Origin: Hirundichthys speculiger
Lineage: Eukaryota; Chordata; Actinopteri; Beloniformes; Exocoetidae
Reading direction: 5' to 3'
Assembly: GCA_018398805.1 (NCBI GenBank)
Contig: JAGFBZ010000861.1
Coordinates: 1,093,501 to 1,157,500 of the forward strand
DNA: 64,000 nucleotides
Shown piece after piece: positions 12,412-24,014 of the stretch (positions are counted from its first letter, which is position 1; every line of letters begins with the position of its first letter). Both the position numbers and the translations under genes were made by a program. The notes below the pieces were generated by a model, which did not search any database, had not been told where the DNA came from, and saw only the letters and a program-made list of their open reading frames with translations.

Positions 12412-14087
12412 GGGTTTGCGGATCTAGATCCATTTAGAGCATGGAAAGTTTGGTGGTCGAGCTGCAGCTTTAAATACTTATTTAACTTGTTGTTGGTGGG
12501 TACTTTTGATGCTCCTTTGTCACGCCAGTAGACAACCGATCAGATTTCTTCTAACTAGGTTCAGAAGTAAAAGTGTGGTTTATATATTTCTACCTTTAAC
12601 CGATGACGCATGTCCACGTTAGAAACCTCACTGGAGTCAGGCGTGTTTTTAAGAGAACCTGCCCAAACTACATGTCTACAATTACTAAATCCTTTACAAG
12701 TTAAATATAGAGTTTATGTTGATCAATTTGATTCTCAGTCAGTGTTGACTTTCCTTAACTTCACAGCAACACTTTTGGACTTATTTTCCAGAAACAACCA
12801 TCCTGGTTTTAAAATCTCAAAGGTGATGAGGCAGGAACTTTCTTCTGTGTAGCTGACGTTGTCTCCTGGTTTAAACAGGATGCCGTGACAGGACACATCA
12901 CAGGCGGGGAGTGTTACACACATTAAAATATTCCTGAGAATAAATCTCCACCTACAGGATGCAACTGCACTGTCTTAACGGAAAAAGGAAAAAGACCCAA
13001 AAATACACTCAAACATCACAATGCAGCTTCCCTCAGGACACTGGATGATGTGTCACAAAGCTGGATGTCATTTGTAAGACAGGAATGCCTCACTGTGAGC
13101 AGAGTCAGGCAGCGGCCTTTCGTTTAAATCAAAGGCAGATGTTTCACCTGGAATTTATGAGTACGTGAACTCTGATCTCCTCGTGGAACAAGAAGTAAAA
13201 TGTGCTCTGATGGAAGAGGAGTTTTGTATTTATTCTTGACAAATTCGACGCAGGAGACGGAGTTCAGAGACGGTTTTGATTTTTGGACTCCAAGTCTCTT
13301 CTGGCAAACAACATCTGTGGAAAAACGGATCCGTCCACCTTCAAAAAACAAAAAACTTAAAAGGAAAACAAAACAAAACAAACTTAAACAGATAACGACT
13401 GTTTCTCTTTTGAACAACTTTCCCATAAATGGTCCTTGGATCTCAATGACTGCGTCCATAAAACAGTCAGCAGCACAAAGATCAAGACTACCACTACCTT
13501 AGGAGCATGGTTGTCATAGCAACCGCATCCCTTTCTTTCATTTATATCCAGGAGTGACAGCTGACTTACAAGGATGTACTGGCTACAAAACCTTTTTTTT
13601 TTTTTTTCCCATAAGTGATTTAACTTCAGAATCCCTTGTTGGTTATTATAGTGAGACCAAAGGGAAAGAAAAAACTTCAAGCAAAAGATAAATACACCCT
13701 TAACAGTGAGTTTAACTTATATCAGAGTATACAGTGTATCCAAGTCTGCCATCAACAGTATAACAACTTAATTATGACATTGCGCTCATTTTACAGTCTG
13801 CGTGGATTAGTTTTAACCTTCAGCATGACACAAATCTGATGAATAACTGTTGGATCTGTGCCTGACAGCAACTGATGTTCATCTGCAACAATGAAGAAAA
13901 GTGATGCGCGGAAGCAGCGCAGAGACAAACATGAAGACGTCTACGAGCTCCAGTAATCTGGAGAAAACCGGACTCCGCATCTTATTTCAAAGTCGACAAG
14001 CTTCAGTTAAATTCTTGCCGTCAATCTGCATCCAGGTGAAGAAACATCTAACACGTGAACACCATTACCTTTTTCACGCGGTACACT

Positions 14088-14102
14088 GGCGCCCTCTGCT
14101 GG
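14088..14102 (-). promoter_or_regulatory. CTCF-like motif
   Basis: GGCGCCCTCTGCTGG matches the reverse-strand core of the vertebrate CTCF consensus (GCGCCCCCTGGTGG) with two mismatches. It lies about 1.6 kb beyond the predicted b3gnt2 poly-A site, where an insulator would be plausible, but occupancy cannot be told from sequence. Confidence 0.3.
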
Positions 14103-14804
14103 ATGAACGCATCCACTGCAAATGAAAGGTTAAGATTAAGCTGTGAGACCGGCGCAAATATTTATTTTCACAACATCTGCTGCCTCAGTCGTTATGAAAG
14201 TAACTCGCATGTACTCCAGGACGCCACGAAGAGAGATCAGACTAATTAATATTTACTGAAAAGTCTAAACTGAAATAAATATTGACAGATATTCTTCAGA
14301 TGGTACACCCTGCTGAGGATTGGGGCAGAGTCATTTTCTCTGATTGTGTGGGGGGGCTTCCAGATAAAAGCTTGTCCTGAGACGAAAAGGTGAGTGCTGC
14401 TACCGGTCCGTGTAATGCCAACAGTAAAGCATCCTGAGGTCATTCATGTGTGGTTCTGCTTCTTAGCAGAGAGACCGACTTCATTCGATTTTGTCCAAGA
14501 TCACATCCATGAATCAAGAATGGATCCAAAAACATCCTGGAGAGCAACCCCTCCCAACCACCCAAGAGCAGCCAGGTGATGAGCACCTTGTTATGAAGAA
14601 AAAAGTGATAATTCTGACAAACTAAGCATTAATTATGCAAGAACGGGCTGCCTTCTGTCCAGATGTGGCCCAGAAGTTGATCGCAGAGATCTAGAAAAAG
14701 TAGTCAACACATTACATGAACTTCATGTAATTATCAGTAAACATCTTTGACACTCAGTGCTTGCAATTATATTTTACTATACCATAATTACATCTGACCA
14801 AGAC

Positions 14805-14833
<29 letters not shown>
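14805..14833 (+). repeat. poly-A tract of 29 bases
   Basis: A pure A run with no recognisable SINE or LINE sequence immediately before it, so it is called as a simple repeat only. Confidence 0.85.
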
Positions 14834-14837
<4 letters not shown>

Positions 14838-15719
14838 CTAAAGTCACTGAAGTGGAAAACTTTGTGAAAACCAGATACTTGTGTCATTCTCAGAGATGTT
14901 GGATGCAGCTGCGCATCTTTAATGTGTTTCCAGTCTGGGTCATCTCTGTAACTCACTGGTATTTCTGTTAATATAAAATATATCTAAAACATGGACTGGC
15001 TATCAAATAGATCCTTAAATAAATGATTGACATAAACATACATATGTTAAGTCAATATAGTTCACTAAAATCAGATTTTGATTACATCACAAGTCGCACA
15101 GTCAGACAGAAGTACAGCAGCTGGGATAACTGGTACCAAATCAAGTCAGTCACTGGTTCTGCTGGTTTAACAGATAATTACAGACCATCATTTGAATAAT
15201 GGAAAGGAAAAAAAAGTTACAAAATAATGAAATGAAATGAAAAATACTTTATTTATAAAGGGAAATTCAATAAAGTGAAATAAAATAAAGTGGTGTTAAG
15301 AGTCAACTGGAATAAGTCAACGAGTAAATTTTTTTTTTTTTTTTGGGGGGGGTCCTTCATCAAATCACCCAGCTTTACATTTATCTTATTTATTTCAGCA
15401 GCTTCAATTGTTGTGCATTAAAATTGAATTAAAAAAAAAAACAGAATCACTTAAATCGTCTTCACTTCGTTAAAGAAGCGAGTTTCAGTTTTTCCTAACT
15501 CGGAAACATGATCCAGTTTTAAGTTTGGTATCATCTCGACAGAGACGTAAAATAGAAGAAAGATGCTTGTTGCCATCTGATAAAAACCAACGTTCTTTTG
15601 CGGCACAGAAAATGTTTCTGAACAATAAACTATTTACAGACGTCTTCCAGGCTATGGATCGAGCTTTATATTGGTTAAAAAGAAGTACAAACAAGTGTAC
15701 AAAAACAACAAAATAGAAC

Positions 15720-15725
15720 TTTATT
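15720..15725 (-). other. candidate polyadenylation signal of b3gnt2
   Basis: TTTATT on the plus strand is AATAAA on the minus strand. It is the first clean canonical signal I found downstream of the b3gnt2 stop, giving a 3' UTR of about 2.8 kb. An earlier variant ATTAAA is present at 18199-18204 and could produce a short isoform. A further AATAAA lies at 15248-15253. The choice among them is inference. Confidence 0.35.
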
Positions 15726-18565
15726 GAAGTAATTTATCTCAAACAAACAATCATGTTTAACGTTGCTGAAACACATTCTTACACACAGTTCAAACAGACA
15801 AACGAGGATCTGGGAATTATTTTAGACCAGTGCAGTTGTTGTACGACATCAGTATCACTGATGAAGCCAAATCAATAGTTTACCTTAAAACCCGTTTGGG
15901 ATTTTGCTCCCTCTTACAAAGACGCAACATGAAATCAGAGCCAGGATTACATTCAGCTGAAAGCGTTGCTTGGTTTGGTTTGTCCTGGTGGGGTGTTGGG
16001 TCGGGTCGCTGCTCTGCCCCAGACAGGGACGGGCAACTCCACAAAATGTCCAAGGATGGGGAAAAAACAAAACAAACAAAAAAAAAAAAAGACATCCTTT
16101 CAGAGTGGCCAGAGAAACACTGACGGCTCAAATGCACAGCCGAGTTATGGTACACAAAATAAAAAAATGTTTGAAAAATTACAATTAAAGCCCAATTGAC
16201 GGCTAATTTGAATTTTAAGTGAGAGCAGGTAAAAGCAACATGTGAAGCCCAACAGACTTCTGATACGACAGAAACTGACTCAGAAAGACAAGATCATGAC
16301 TTTAAATACACATGTAAACATTACATGAAGCCACAAACAGTGTGGAGTGAGAGGATGCAACATATTACTGTTATGAGCCAAGAGAGACGACAGAGAAACT
16401 GATGAAACTGGGACAAAACTTCAATACTCTCCTCAGTCCTCCACCTCCTCCTTCTAGTGTTTGTTGTAGCGTACTTGGGGACAGATGGACTACACCACAC
16501 ATGAATAATTCTTAAACGTCCAAGGAGTTGGCAAATAACTGTTAGGCCCTTAAAAAAAAAAAAAAAAAAAAAAGAAATCTTACATGTGTGGCAAACCCCA
16601 GCTATCCGTCTCCAGTGGAGGCTAAAAAAAAAAGTTGCATCTCAAATGTTCAGAGTGATCATTTGGTGACCGTAAGGTGTCAAATGCATAATAAGCAGAT
16701 GGTCAAATTAATTTATGGATTATGGTTTTGGGTCACAGAGCCGGTGAAGACGCAGCTCTGACACGGCAGAGCTTCCTGTCCTGACCAGCAGGAGGAGCTT
16801 CAACAAAGCTGTAACATTACCTTTTCCTTTCTCAGGAAAACAAAAAGATAAAGCCCAAAACACATGACTGCAACCAAGTCATGACACAAAAATACTGAAG
16901 ATGGATTTTTTTCCTTCTATGCTTCTCTGAAAAGAAACCAGTTCTGAATCTTAGGCCTTTTCTATAGGGATATGCCATTATTCATTTACCTCCAAGCCTT
17001 GAAAACAGTTCATAGGAGCGTCCCACTGTATCTTACATATAACATAAAGGCACATTATACAACACATATGCACAGATAAATATGTGAGGCACAATGTTCA
17101 AAATGTGTTGAAAATGTTAAAGCCAAGCAGCTGTGAGTAAATTTTATATAATACAGGAATCATTCACTTTAAAAATCAACACGTGGGTCCCCAGAAGGAG
17201 GCAATATAGATGTTAAGGGATGTTAAAACGGGGAGCAACGTTGACTAGAATCTTTCTTCCTTAAACAGATGTAGTATTTGAAATGTAGGCGTCACAATGA
17301 GCAGTAAACATTTTACAGGCAGTTCTATCAAGTAATGGAAGCAACGGAGCTGTGGGACGTTCTCGCCTGCGTTTTTAAATCACTCTAAAGCAGCATTTAA
17401 ACTTTTTCATCAAGTTGTCACGTCGCAGCTCCACACAGGAAGCCCGAAGAAACCCACATCTCTCAAAAATGCACTTACGGTTTACAGAAGCAGTTTGTCC
17501 TTTTTGTACAAAGTGAAAACCTGAAGCAGAAGTAGACAGCATCTGGATTCCTCCGTCCACGTTGATCCGAGCCCAGATATGGAAGCAGGCGCTCGTCCTT
17601 TCTGGTCCCGTAACGGAAACTGTGAGTTCGCGCCACCAAACATCCAACCGCGAAGCTCTGAGAGGGTTTTATGTTCGGTTGGGACGTTAACATCCACCAA
17701 CGTGACAGGAAGCAGAATTTATAAAAAGCAGGGCATCGATGCATTAAAAAAAAAAAAAAAAAGACGGTTCAGTGAATATACAATAAGCTCAAGAATATAC
17801 ATTAAGGTTCAGATAAAACTTTCCTCTTTATGAACGAGCAGTTGGTTTGTAATTAGAAAACAAAAACAAAAAGGACGAGTCTTCATAGTTCAGCTGGAGT
17901 GAGTCACAAGTAAATACTTTAGGGTGTATGGATGGGAATAGCAGCATAAACTAAGCCTCCAGCAACATTTACCAGAAGTGTTCACCAGGAACCCCATTAA
18001 AGCTAACAGACAAACATCTGCATGTGAAAGCCCAAAGTCTTTTTTTTTTTTTTTTTTTTTTTTATGAAACAGTCTGGACACCTCAGAGTGATGCAAACGT
18101 GTTTGGTTTTGATCACCTCCATCACAGTGTCTCAAGCATTGATCCGACAAACACACGAGTACCAGGTGAACACTTCCACGACTTGTGGTCCTAAATTATT
18201 TAATACAGCATTAACAGTCTCCGTCCTGGAGCTGATACACAGTGTTAAAGCATTTAAAAGGCTGTATAAATAGTTGTGATATAAATATGTGAACTCAACG
18301 AAAGACATTCAGTTTGGGTGAAGCTCAGTCAACAGCAAAGCAGGATTACTTAAAAAAAAAAAATGGAGCCAACTTTAAATCCTTCCTTATTTTCAAGCTA
18401 CAATGCCGTTGTGTCAGACTGAGGCTTCAAGTGACAATTTTAAGAACGTTCTAACTTAAAGCTGCCAACTTTTAAGTCACGACCCTGTTCAATATAAAAC
18501 ATTTGTCACTTTGGCTTTAGGGAGCATCTTCAAGATGACTCCAGCCGGGTCCCAGCAGGCTGTCA
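15726..18565 (-). other. b3gnt2: probable b3gnt2 3' untranslated region
   Basis: The stretch lies immediately downstream of the b3gnt2 stop on the minus strand and holds no other recognisable gene. Several homopolymer runs (A near 16551-16573 and 17745-17762, T at 18041-18063) are present on the plus strand. Vertebrate B3GNT2 transcripts carry a 3' UTR in the same terminal exon as the coding sequence. The length given here depends on the poly-A signal chosen. Confidence 0.5.
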
Positions 18566-19756
18566 TCACTGGCAGGTCAAGTCAGCCCTACTGAGCCAGG
18601 ACCAGATCTGGATCATCTCCTGTGGGGTTCTTGGGTGAACTAGCATCAAGCTCTTGTATGCGCAAGGGTTTGACCTGTACTTCTCCTCTATGTTAAAGGT
18701 CCTGAAGCCTTTGTGCTTCTCAGGGGCCAGCCCCAGCTTCCGAAGACACATACCAGTGTAGACGTCATCTATCGGGTAAAGCGCTATATGCTTTGAGACG
18801 TTGTGAAGACGAGCAGCAATGTCACCAGAGTAGAGGTATCCACCTCCACCAGCGTATGGAGGGTAAACCCCGACGTACATGCTCTCTGGGATGAAATATT
18901 TGACCCTCTTGTCCCGGTGTGGTCCCGCGTTGGTGATGACGTCGCCCACGAACAGGTCTCTAGCTTTGGGCCCCGACAAGCCCTTTAGGAAGTCCAGGAT
19001 GCGATAGGTGTTGACAAAGACATCGTCGTCCCCTTTGAAGATGAACTGAGCGGCAGAGCAACGAGCCTGAATCCACTCTAGAAAGAGGACTTCTTTGACA
19101 GTCAAATTGAAGAACGAATCCCGGAAATCCCACTGGACAATGTCTTTGTGATGGGCACTCTCGTAGTTCAGCATCTTGGACAGATCCGGGTGGTGGTCTA
19201 CAGTTGTGGTATTGCCAAGAAGGAAAATGGTGACTACTGTCTTGTTGGCTAGAACCCCTGCCCGTCCCCAGGACTCGCGGATTGCCTGACGGCGGTCAAA
19301 GTGCGGTTCCAGAGACTTGACGGCGAGGAGCAGGAATGGTGGTTCTTTACAAATTTTCGGCTGGTCCATCTTAAGAGGATAGGAACGGCAGTGCATGTAA
19401 AGGAGGAAATCTTTGAAGCGGTCTGGTAGGGAGTTGTAGTCTTTCACCTGAGTGGTAACCCTGAGGTTAGGCTGGCAGGGGTCAGAGCTTAAACTGGTGT
19501 CATTGAGCCAGTCAGGAGTGTCTGTACCGCTGTAGTTTGCCAAAATAATGGGATTGTTGCGAAAGTCCACAATCTGCTGCTGGCGATTCCAGTACGCAGA
19601 GCTGGGGGCCAGTTTGGCCCAGAAGGGTTTGGAAGGGATCTGAGGCTTGCGATTTGCATTCTTGTCTTGGTTGCTGTTTCGGGAGATGAGGATGAAGATG
19701 AAGAGGTTGACCATCATCACCGTCACCGTGATCTTCAGCTTTCTCCGCGGCGCCAT
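18566..19756 (-). CDS. b3gnt2: UDP-GlcNAc:beta-galactose beta-1,3-N-acetylglucosaminyltransferase 2
   Basis: This Golgi type II membrane enzyme transfers GlcNAc from UDP-GlcNAc in beta-1,3 linkage to terminal galactose, building poly-N-acetyllactosamine on glycans. The 396 residues match the usual length of about 397. Residues 1-6 are a short basic cytoplasmic tail, about 8-25 a membrane anchor, about 30-135 a stem, and about 140-390 the glycosyltransferase 31 domain. Visible family motifs are RRQAIRESWG (155-164), FLLG (178-181), the metal-binding KGDDDV (241-246), GGGGYLYSGD (303-312) and YPIDDVYTGMCL (327-338), which holds the presumed catalytic Asp. N-glycosylation sequons occur at Asn 74, 85, 171, 182, 217 and 319. 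The ATG has G at -3 and +4 and starts the membrane anchor correctly. The coding region is uninterrupted, as in other vertebrates. Fish have b3gnt2 paralogues, and which one this is cannot be settled here. Confidence 0.97.
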   Translation of the reverse strand: MAPRRKLKITVTVMMVNLFIFILISRNSNQDKNANRKPQIPSKPFWAKLAPSSAYWNRQQQIVDFRNNPIILANYSGTDTPDWLNDTSLSSDPCQPNLRVTTQVKDYNSLPDRFKDFLLYMHCRSYPLKMDQPKICKEPPFLLLAVKSLEPHFDRRQAIRESWGRAGVLANKTVVTIFLLGNTTTVDHHPDLSKMLNYESAHHKDIVQWDFRDSFFNLTVKEVLFLEWIQARCSAAQFIFKGDDDVFVNTYRILDFLKGLSGPKARDLFVGDVITNAGPHRDKRVKYFIPESMYVGVYPPYAGGGGYLYSGDIAARLHNVSKHIALYPIDDVYTGMCLRKLGLAPEKHKGFRTFNIEEKYRSNPCAYKSLMLVHPRTPQEMIQIWSWLSRADLTCQ

Positions 19757-19781
19757 GACAGCTGTGCACGCGACACCACCT
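19757..19781 (-). other. b3gnt2: 3' splice site and short 5' UTR of the b3gnt2 coding exon
   Basis: Reading the minus strand, a pyrimidine-rich TTTTTCTGTGTTTCTGCTC is followed by AG (19781-19780), then 23 bases of untranslated sequence and the ATG. This is a good acceptor and matches the known layout in which the whole B3GNT2 reading frame sits in the last exon behind an untranslated first exon. Confidence 0.75.
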
Positions 19782-20275
19782 GAGCAGAAACACAGAAAAA
19801 GCTGAAGGTGTCATGTCTGAAAACCTGGAATGACTCATCTTTAGCAGATAAAATAAGGGGTCCACTAGTGTGGCAGAAGGTCAGTTTTCAAACTTATTTT
19901 AATTCAGTTTATAGTGTGTTTTTTTCCCTGATGAAACATTTCCAACAATGTGTGAAAAACACAATTTAATTAAGACAGACGAGCTGTTTTAGAGATACTG
20001 CAATGATAATTTTAGACCTAGGTCAACACCTGGGACACCAAACATAACGTGATGTAACCATGTCATGAAACCAGCTTTGCTTCAATTCTATCAATTTGAT
20101 GGTTTCAGAGATCTGCGGTCAGGGTTGAAATCTTTTTGTTATCTTAACAGTGGACTAAAAGCTAAAAGAGAATAAAAGGACCGACATAACTTGTGGGACA
20201 CGTAAAAGTTGCGTCGGTACGCGAGAGAGCAGAATAAGATTCCTGCACTTCTCCATGAAAATAGCTCCATACCTA

Positions 20276-21458
20276 CAGGGGTTGGACAATGAAACTGAAA
20301 CACCTGTCATCTTAGTCTTCATTAATTCCACACAGCACCAGTAAGAGCAGAGTGTGAAGGTTCAGTTATCAGGGTCAGAGCACAGTTTTGCTTAAAATAT
20401 TGCAATGGACACAACATCATTGGTGACATATCAGAGTTCAAAAGAGGACAAATTGTTGGTGCACATCTTGCTGGTGCATCTGTGACCAAGACAACAACAG
20501 TCTTTGTGATTTATCAAGAGCCACGGTATCCAGGGTAATATCAGCATACCACCAGGAAGGACCAACCACATCCAACAGGATTAACTGTGGACCCAAGAGG
20601 AAGCTGTCTGAAAGGGATGTTCAGGTGCTAACCTGGATTGTATCAAAAAAAAAACATAAAACTTCAGCTGCCCAAACCACAGCAGAAAAAATGTGCACCT
20701 CAACTCTCCTGTTTCCACCAGAACTGTCCGTCAGGAGCTCCACAGGGTCAGTATACACGGCCGGGCAGCTATAGCCAAACCTTTGATCACTCGTTCCAGT
20801 ACCAATTTCAACGGTGCAAGGAGCGAAAATCTTGGGCTGAAACATGTATTGTTCTCTGATGAGTCCAGCTTTACTGTTTTCACCACATCAGGGAGAGTTA
20901 CGGTGTGGAGAAACCCCAAAGAAGTTTACCACCCAGACTGATGCATGCCCATAGTGCAGCATGGGGGGGATCAGTGATGGTTTGGGCCGCCATATCATGG
21001 CATTCCCTCGGTCCAATACTTGTGCTGGATGGGCGCGTCACTGCCAGAGACTACCGAACCATTCTGGAGGACCATGTGCATCCAGTGGTTCAAACATTGT
21101 ATCCTGAAGGCGGTGCTATGTATCAGGATGACCGGTGAAAGACTGGTTTGATGAACATGAAAGTGAAGTTGAACATCTCCCTTGGCCTGCAGTCACCAGA
21201 TCTGAATATTGAGACACTTTGGGGTGTTTTGGTGGAGCGAGTCAGGAAACGTTTTCCTCCAGCAGCATCACGTAGTGACCTGAACACTGTCCTGCAGGAA
21301 GAATGGCTTCAAATCCCTCTGACCACTGAGCAGGACTTGTATATGTCATTCATAAGACGCAATTGACGCTGTATTGGCCACAAAAAGAGGCTCTACACCA
21401 TACTGATAAATGATTGTGCTCTAAAACCAGGTGTTTCAGTTTTATTGTCCAACTCCTG
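20276..21458 (+). mobile_element. Tc1/mariner transposon, near full length (1183 bp), inactivated
   Basis: Both ends are present and flanked by TA (20274-20275 and 21459-21460), the Tc1/mariner target. The left end begins CAGGGGTTGGACAATGAAAC. The complement of the right end begins CAGGAGTTGGACAATAAAAC. Over 31 bases the two ends match at 29, both differences being G to A. A decayed transposase gene in plus orientation fills the interior. The element lies in the putative intron of b3gnt2, in the opposite orientation to the host gene. A second copy of the same family starts at 63956. Confidence 0.93.
20425..21366 (+). pseudogene. Tc1-type transposase pseudogene
   Basis: Tc1 transposases bind the element ends through paired helix-turn-helix domains and cut with a DDE/D catalytic core. 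Here the N-terminal helix-turn-helix text ISEFKRGQIVGAHLAGASVT (from 20425) ends in a stop near 20536. The linker and first catalytic Asp appear in another frame (FSDESSF, Asp at 20858-20860), ending in a stop after the YHPD codons at 20941. The GGGSVMVWAAISW block and the QDD motif (21124-21132) follow in a third frame, ending in a TGA at 21136. The segment after QDD, usually about eight residues up to a conserved His, is missing. The last motif SPDLNIETLW lacks one residue of the usual N-I-I-E. Several frameshifts, stops and deletions mean it cannot make transposase. Confidence 0.9.
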
Positions 21459-22030
21459 TATATTACACTGCACTCTTTTTCTAAAGCATTTGCTGGTTTT
21501 CCCGTTAAGCCAAAAACAAAAATAGTAGGTCAGTTAAAAACCCATCGGACCAGTTATTTATGGATGAACCTCGCTGCCAAGTTTCATTCAGGTCTGTAAG
21601 CTATTATGTGGCTACTGATCACATGTTTAACATTTGACTAAACAATATTTTGAAGTTTTTGAAGTTTTTAAAAGGGTTGGAGGGCGTTCTCTTGAGAACA
21701 GCAACAGGCTGAGGAGAGGGTGGGTTTATCGTCTGTACTGGGTAGTGACAAGGAAGAGAGAAAGGGAAATCTAAAGAGAGAGCATGGGAATGACATACAG
21801 TCAAGGTTTGGTTCACCACAAATTGTTCTGGGACTCCCAGAAGGCATTTCTGCCCACAAAGCTCACACCCACTCAACTATCAAGTTGACTGGGAGAAAAG
21901 ACGCAACATGTACCGCTCTACTTTGACACAAAAGCCACTGAAAGAAGCCTGTTTCTGCTAAAAACACCAGGGCTTACCAGAAGGGTCAAAATGTGGTTTC
22001 TTTTTGAAACCTCTCGCTGCTCCATTTTAT

Positions 22031-22060
22031 CACCTGGCTACATGTTCATGTAGCCAGGTG
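22031..22060. repeat. perfect 14-bp hairpin with a 2-base centre
   Basis: CACCTGGCTACATG (22031-22044), TT, then the exact complement CATGTAGCCAGGTG (22047-22060). It is intronic and has no target duplication that I could see. It may be a cruciform or a fold-back element core. CAGGTG at each end is also an E-box. Confidence 0.7.
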
Positions 22061-22461
22061 CATTGTGCAGCTTTAAAATAACAAGTTCATCATTTAGGGT
22101 TTTAAAGGGGGGTGTTTTTTTCATGCCTACCAGCATGTTTTCATGCCCCTCGGGCCACTGAGATGAAGGATGCTCACAATTACAGGTCAGCTAATCAAAT
22201 GTCCCAATTTTAGTTAATATAAAATTTTATTTTTATTTAATCAGCATCAGCCTGGTGAGCGCTTGAAGCCACTACTCACATAATGCGTCTGTGGGCAGGG
22301 CAGAGTTGGTGTAGAAAACAAACATGAAACGTGATGCGGCCCTGTATGCCAACTGAATTGCCAGGTTATCTGCAAGCTGCCTTTTGGGAGAAAAACTAAC
22401 TTCTTAGAAGAACAGTACAGTTTTAAATCTCTTAAAGTGATGTCTGCTTAATTGGTTTGAT

Positions 22462-22685
22462 CAGGGGTGTTCAACCCTGGTCCTTGAGAGCTGCAACCCT
22501 GCATGTCTTAGATGTTTCCCTGCTTCAGTGCATCTGATTCACATGAATGAGTTGTTAACAGACTTGTGCAGACCTGGATGACAAGCTGATGATGATCTAT
22601 TCATTTGAATCAGGTGCACTGAAGCAGGGAAACATCTCAGACATGCAGGGTTGCGGCCCTCGAGGACCGGGGTTGGCCACCCGTG
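22462..22685. mobile_element. hAT-like fold-back MITE, 224 bp
   Basis: The first and last roughly 75 bases are complementary (left starts CAGGGGTGTTCAACCCTGG; complement of the right starts CACGGGTGGCCAACCCCGG). Almost the whole element can therefore fold into one hairpin around a centre of about 70 bases. Flanks are GGTTTGAT (22454-22461) and GGTTAGAT (22686-22693), 7 of 8 identical, which fits a hAT 8-bp duplication. It has no coding capacity. A decayed relative lies at about 43905-44020. Confidence 0.85.
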
Positions 22686-23656
22686 GGTTAGATATTAAGA
22701 GTATATTGAGAGTAAGCTACTGTGGAGCTCCACTGATGAACCTACAGCGTCAGCTCAAGTAGAAATGAGTATAAAGCCTGCATCGGACTACAGGGCTGTA
22801 TTATTAATGCTAAAGTATAAGTAGGTTTTCTGTTTTTGCCTCCAGACCAGTTAGCATAAGCTAAACTATCTGACATGCGGTGGCATTTTCCCGCTTCCTT
22901 CCAGCTCTGCTCCTTCGGTCCAACTGCATCTGACAAAAAGGACCTAGAAAGTGCGTGATAAATATTTACTCAAGTTCCTCATTAATTCCTTTTCTTTTTA
23001 TCGAAGTACATCAGACTGCATGATGTGAGAAATTATGGAATTAGCATAAATTAATTCAATTTACTGTCAATCTGCTGCTCTGATATCAAATCTACCCGAG
23101 ATGCAGGGATGCATGAACTGAACGTTCCAGTCACATTCTGAGTAAATCCACCTGTGAAATAATATCTCCTCAGGTCGTACCTACTGCAGGGCACTCGGGG
23201 TAAACTGCCACTGGTGTGATGCCGTTTTATCTGAAGATGCTTTGAAAACTTGGGTTTGGTCCCGTTTTGTCTGTGGGCAAATAAACTAAAACAGAAATGA
23301 GGATAACATGTGAGTTGGAACACACAATGCTGCCTTTTTAGGAGGTCTGACTCTGCCTCCGGTTTCTATTTTGGCAGGCTCACATGTCCTCGCTGATACT
23401 CCACTCTTGATCACACCTCTGTGAAAAGTGTGAACTCCATCTGTCCTTCTACTCTGATTTGTTAGGTCACGTGCACCCCATGATACTTTCATTTTGAGAG
23501 GAAAACAAAAACAATATATAAAATAAACAAAAAAAACAAAACAAAAACACAAACACAACCGATTTGCACTTATAAAAATTGTCTTAATTTTCCTCTCTAG
23601 ACCAACTTCACAGCCGATAGTAGCATGTCGCCTACTTCTGATACTCAGGTGGGCGC

Positions 23657-24014
23657 TAGGGATGCAAGGGTTCTCGGTAAAAATACCGAACTGTTCAGTA
23701 CGACCTGCACAGGACAATACGTTTTTATGTCCCGCAGTAATTATGTTCCAATAACCTCCAAGAACATCTGCAAGTAATACGGTGATGCGTAATCGAGAGG
23801 TAGAACTGTTTGTGCACGTCCACATGTGACCAGGTGGACGCACATCTATGCCATTTGGACGTGCTCTTTTACGTGCCGACATGCGAGTTGCGCTTTCCGC
23901 AAACTCGGTATCTTGCGATTGCGGGTAGCGGGTGGTCTGAAACTGTACCGAATCCCTGACACAAAAACCGCGGTTCGGACCGTACCGTGAGCCAGCTGTA
24001 CCGTTGCACCCCTA
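23657..24014. mobile_element. hAT-like MITE, 358 bp, exact 8-bp target duplication
   Basis: The ends are TAGGGATGCAAGGGTTCTCG and, on the complement of the right end, TAGGGGTGCAACGGTACAGC. GTGGGCGC is found on both sides (23649-23656 and 24015-24022), an exact match. The subterminal regions contain repeated ACCG/CGGT words (ACCGAA, ACCGTA, GGTACGG) that may be transposase-binding sites. A minus-strand open frame crossing the left boundary (23286-23882) is a chance frame. Confidence 0.88.

Larger units (their letters stand above)
11298..15719. other. intergenic DNA beyond the 3' end of b3gnt2
   Basis: No recognisable gene. The content is a 23-base perfect palindrome with a 3-base centre at 12389-12411, a CTCF-like motif at 14088-14102, a poly-A tract at 14805-14833, and a poly-T/poly-G junction near 15329-15352. 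Overlapping open frames on opposite strands around 11346-11931 share no family features and are probably chance. Confidence 0.55.

Noticed and set aside
23286..23882. Minus-strand open frame of 198 codons
   Set aside because: It crosses the exact left boundary of the MITE at 23657-24014, so half is transposon and half is flank; the peptide shows no domain and contains a Phe/Cys-rich stretch from AT-rich DNA.
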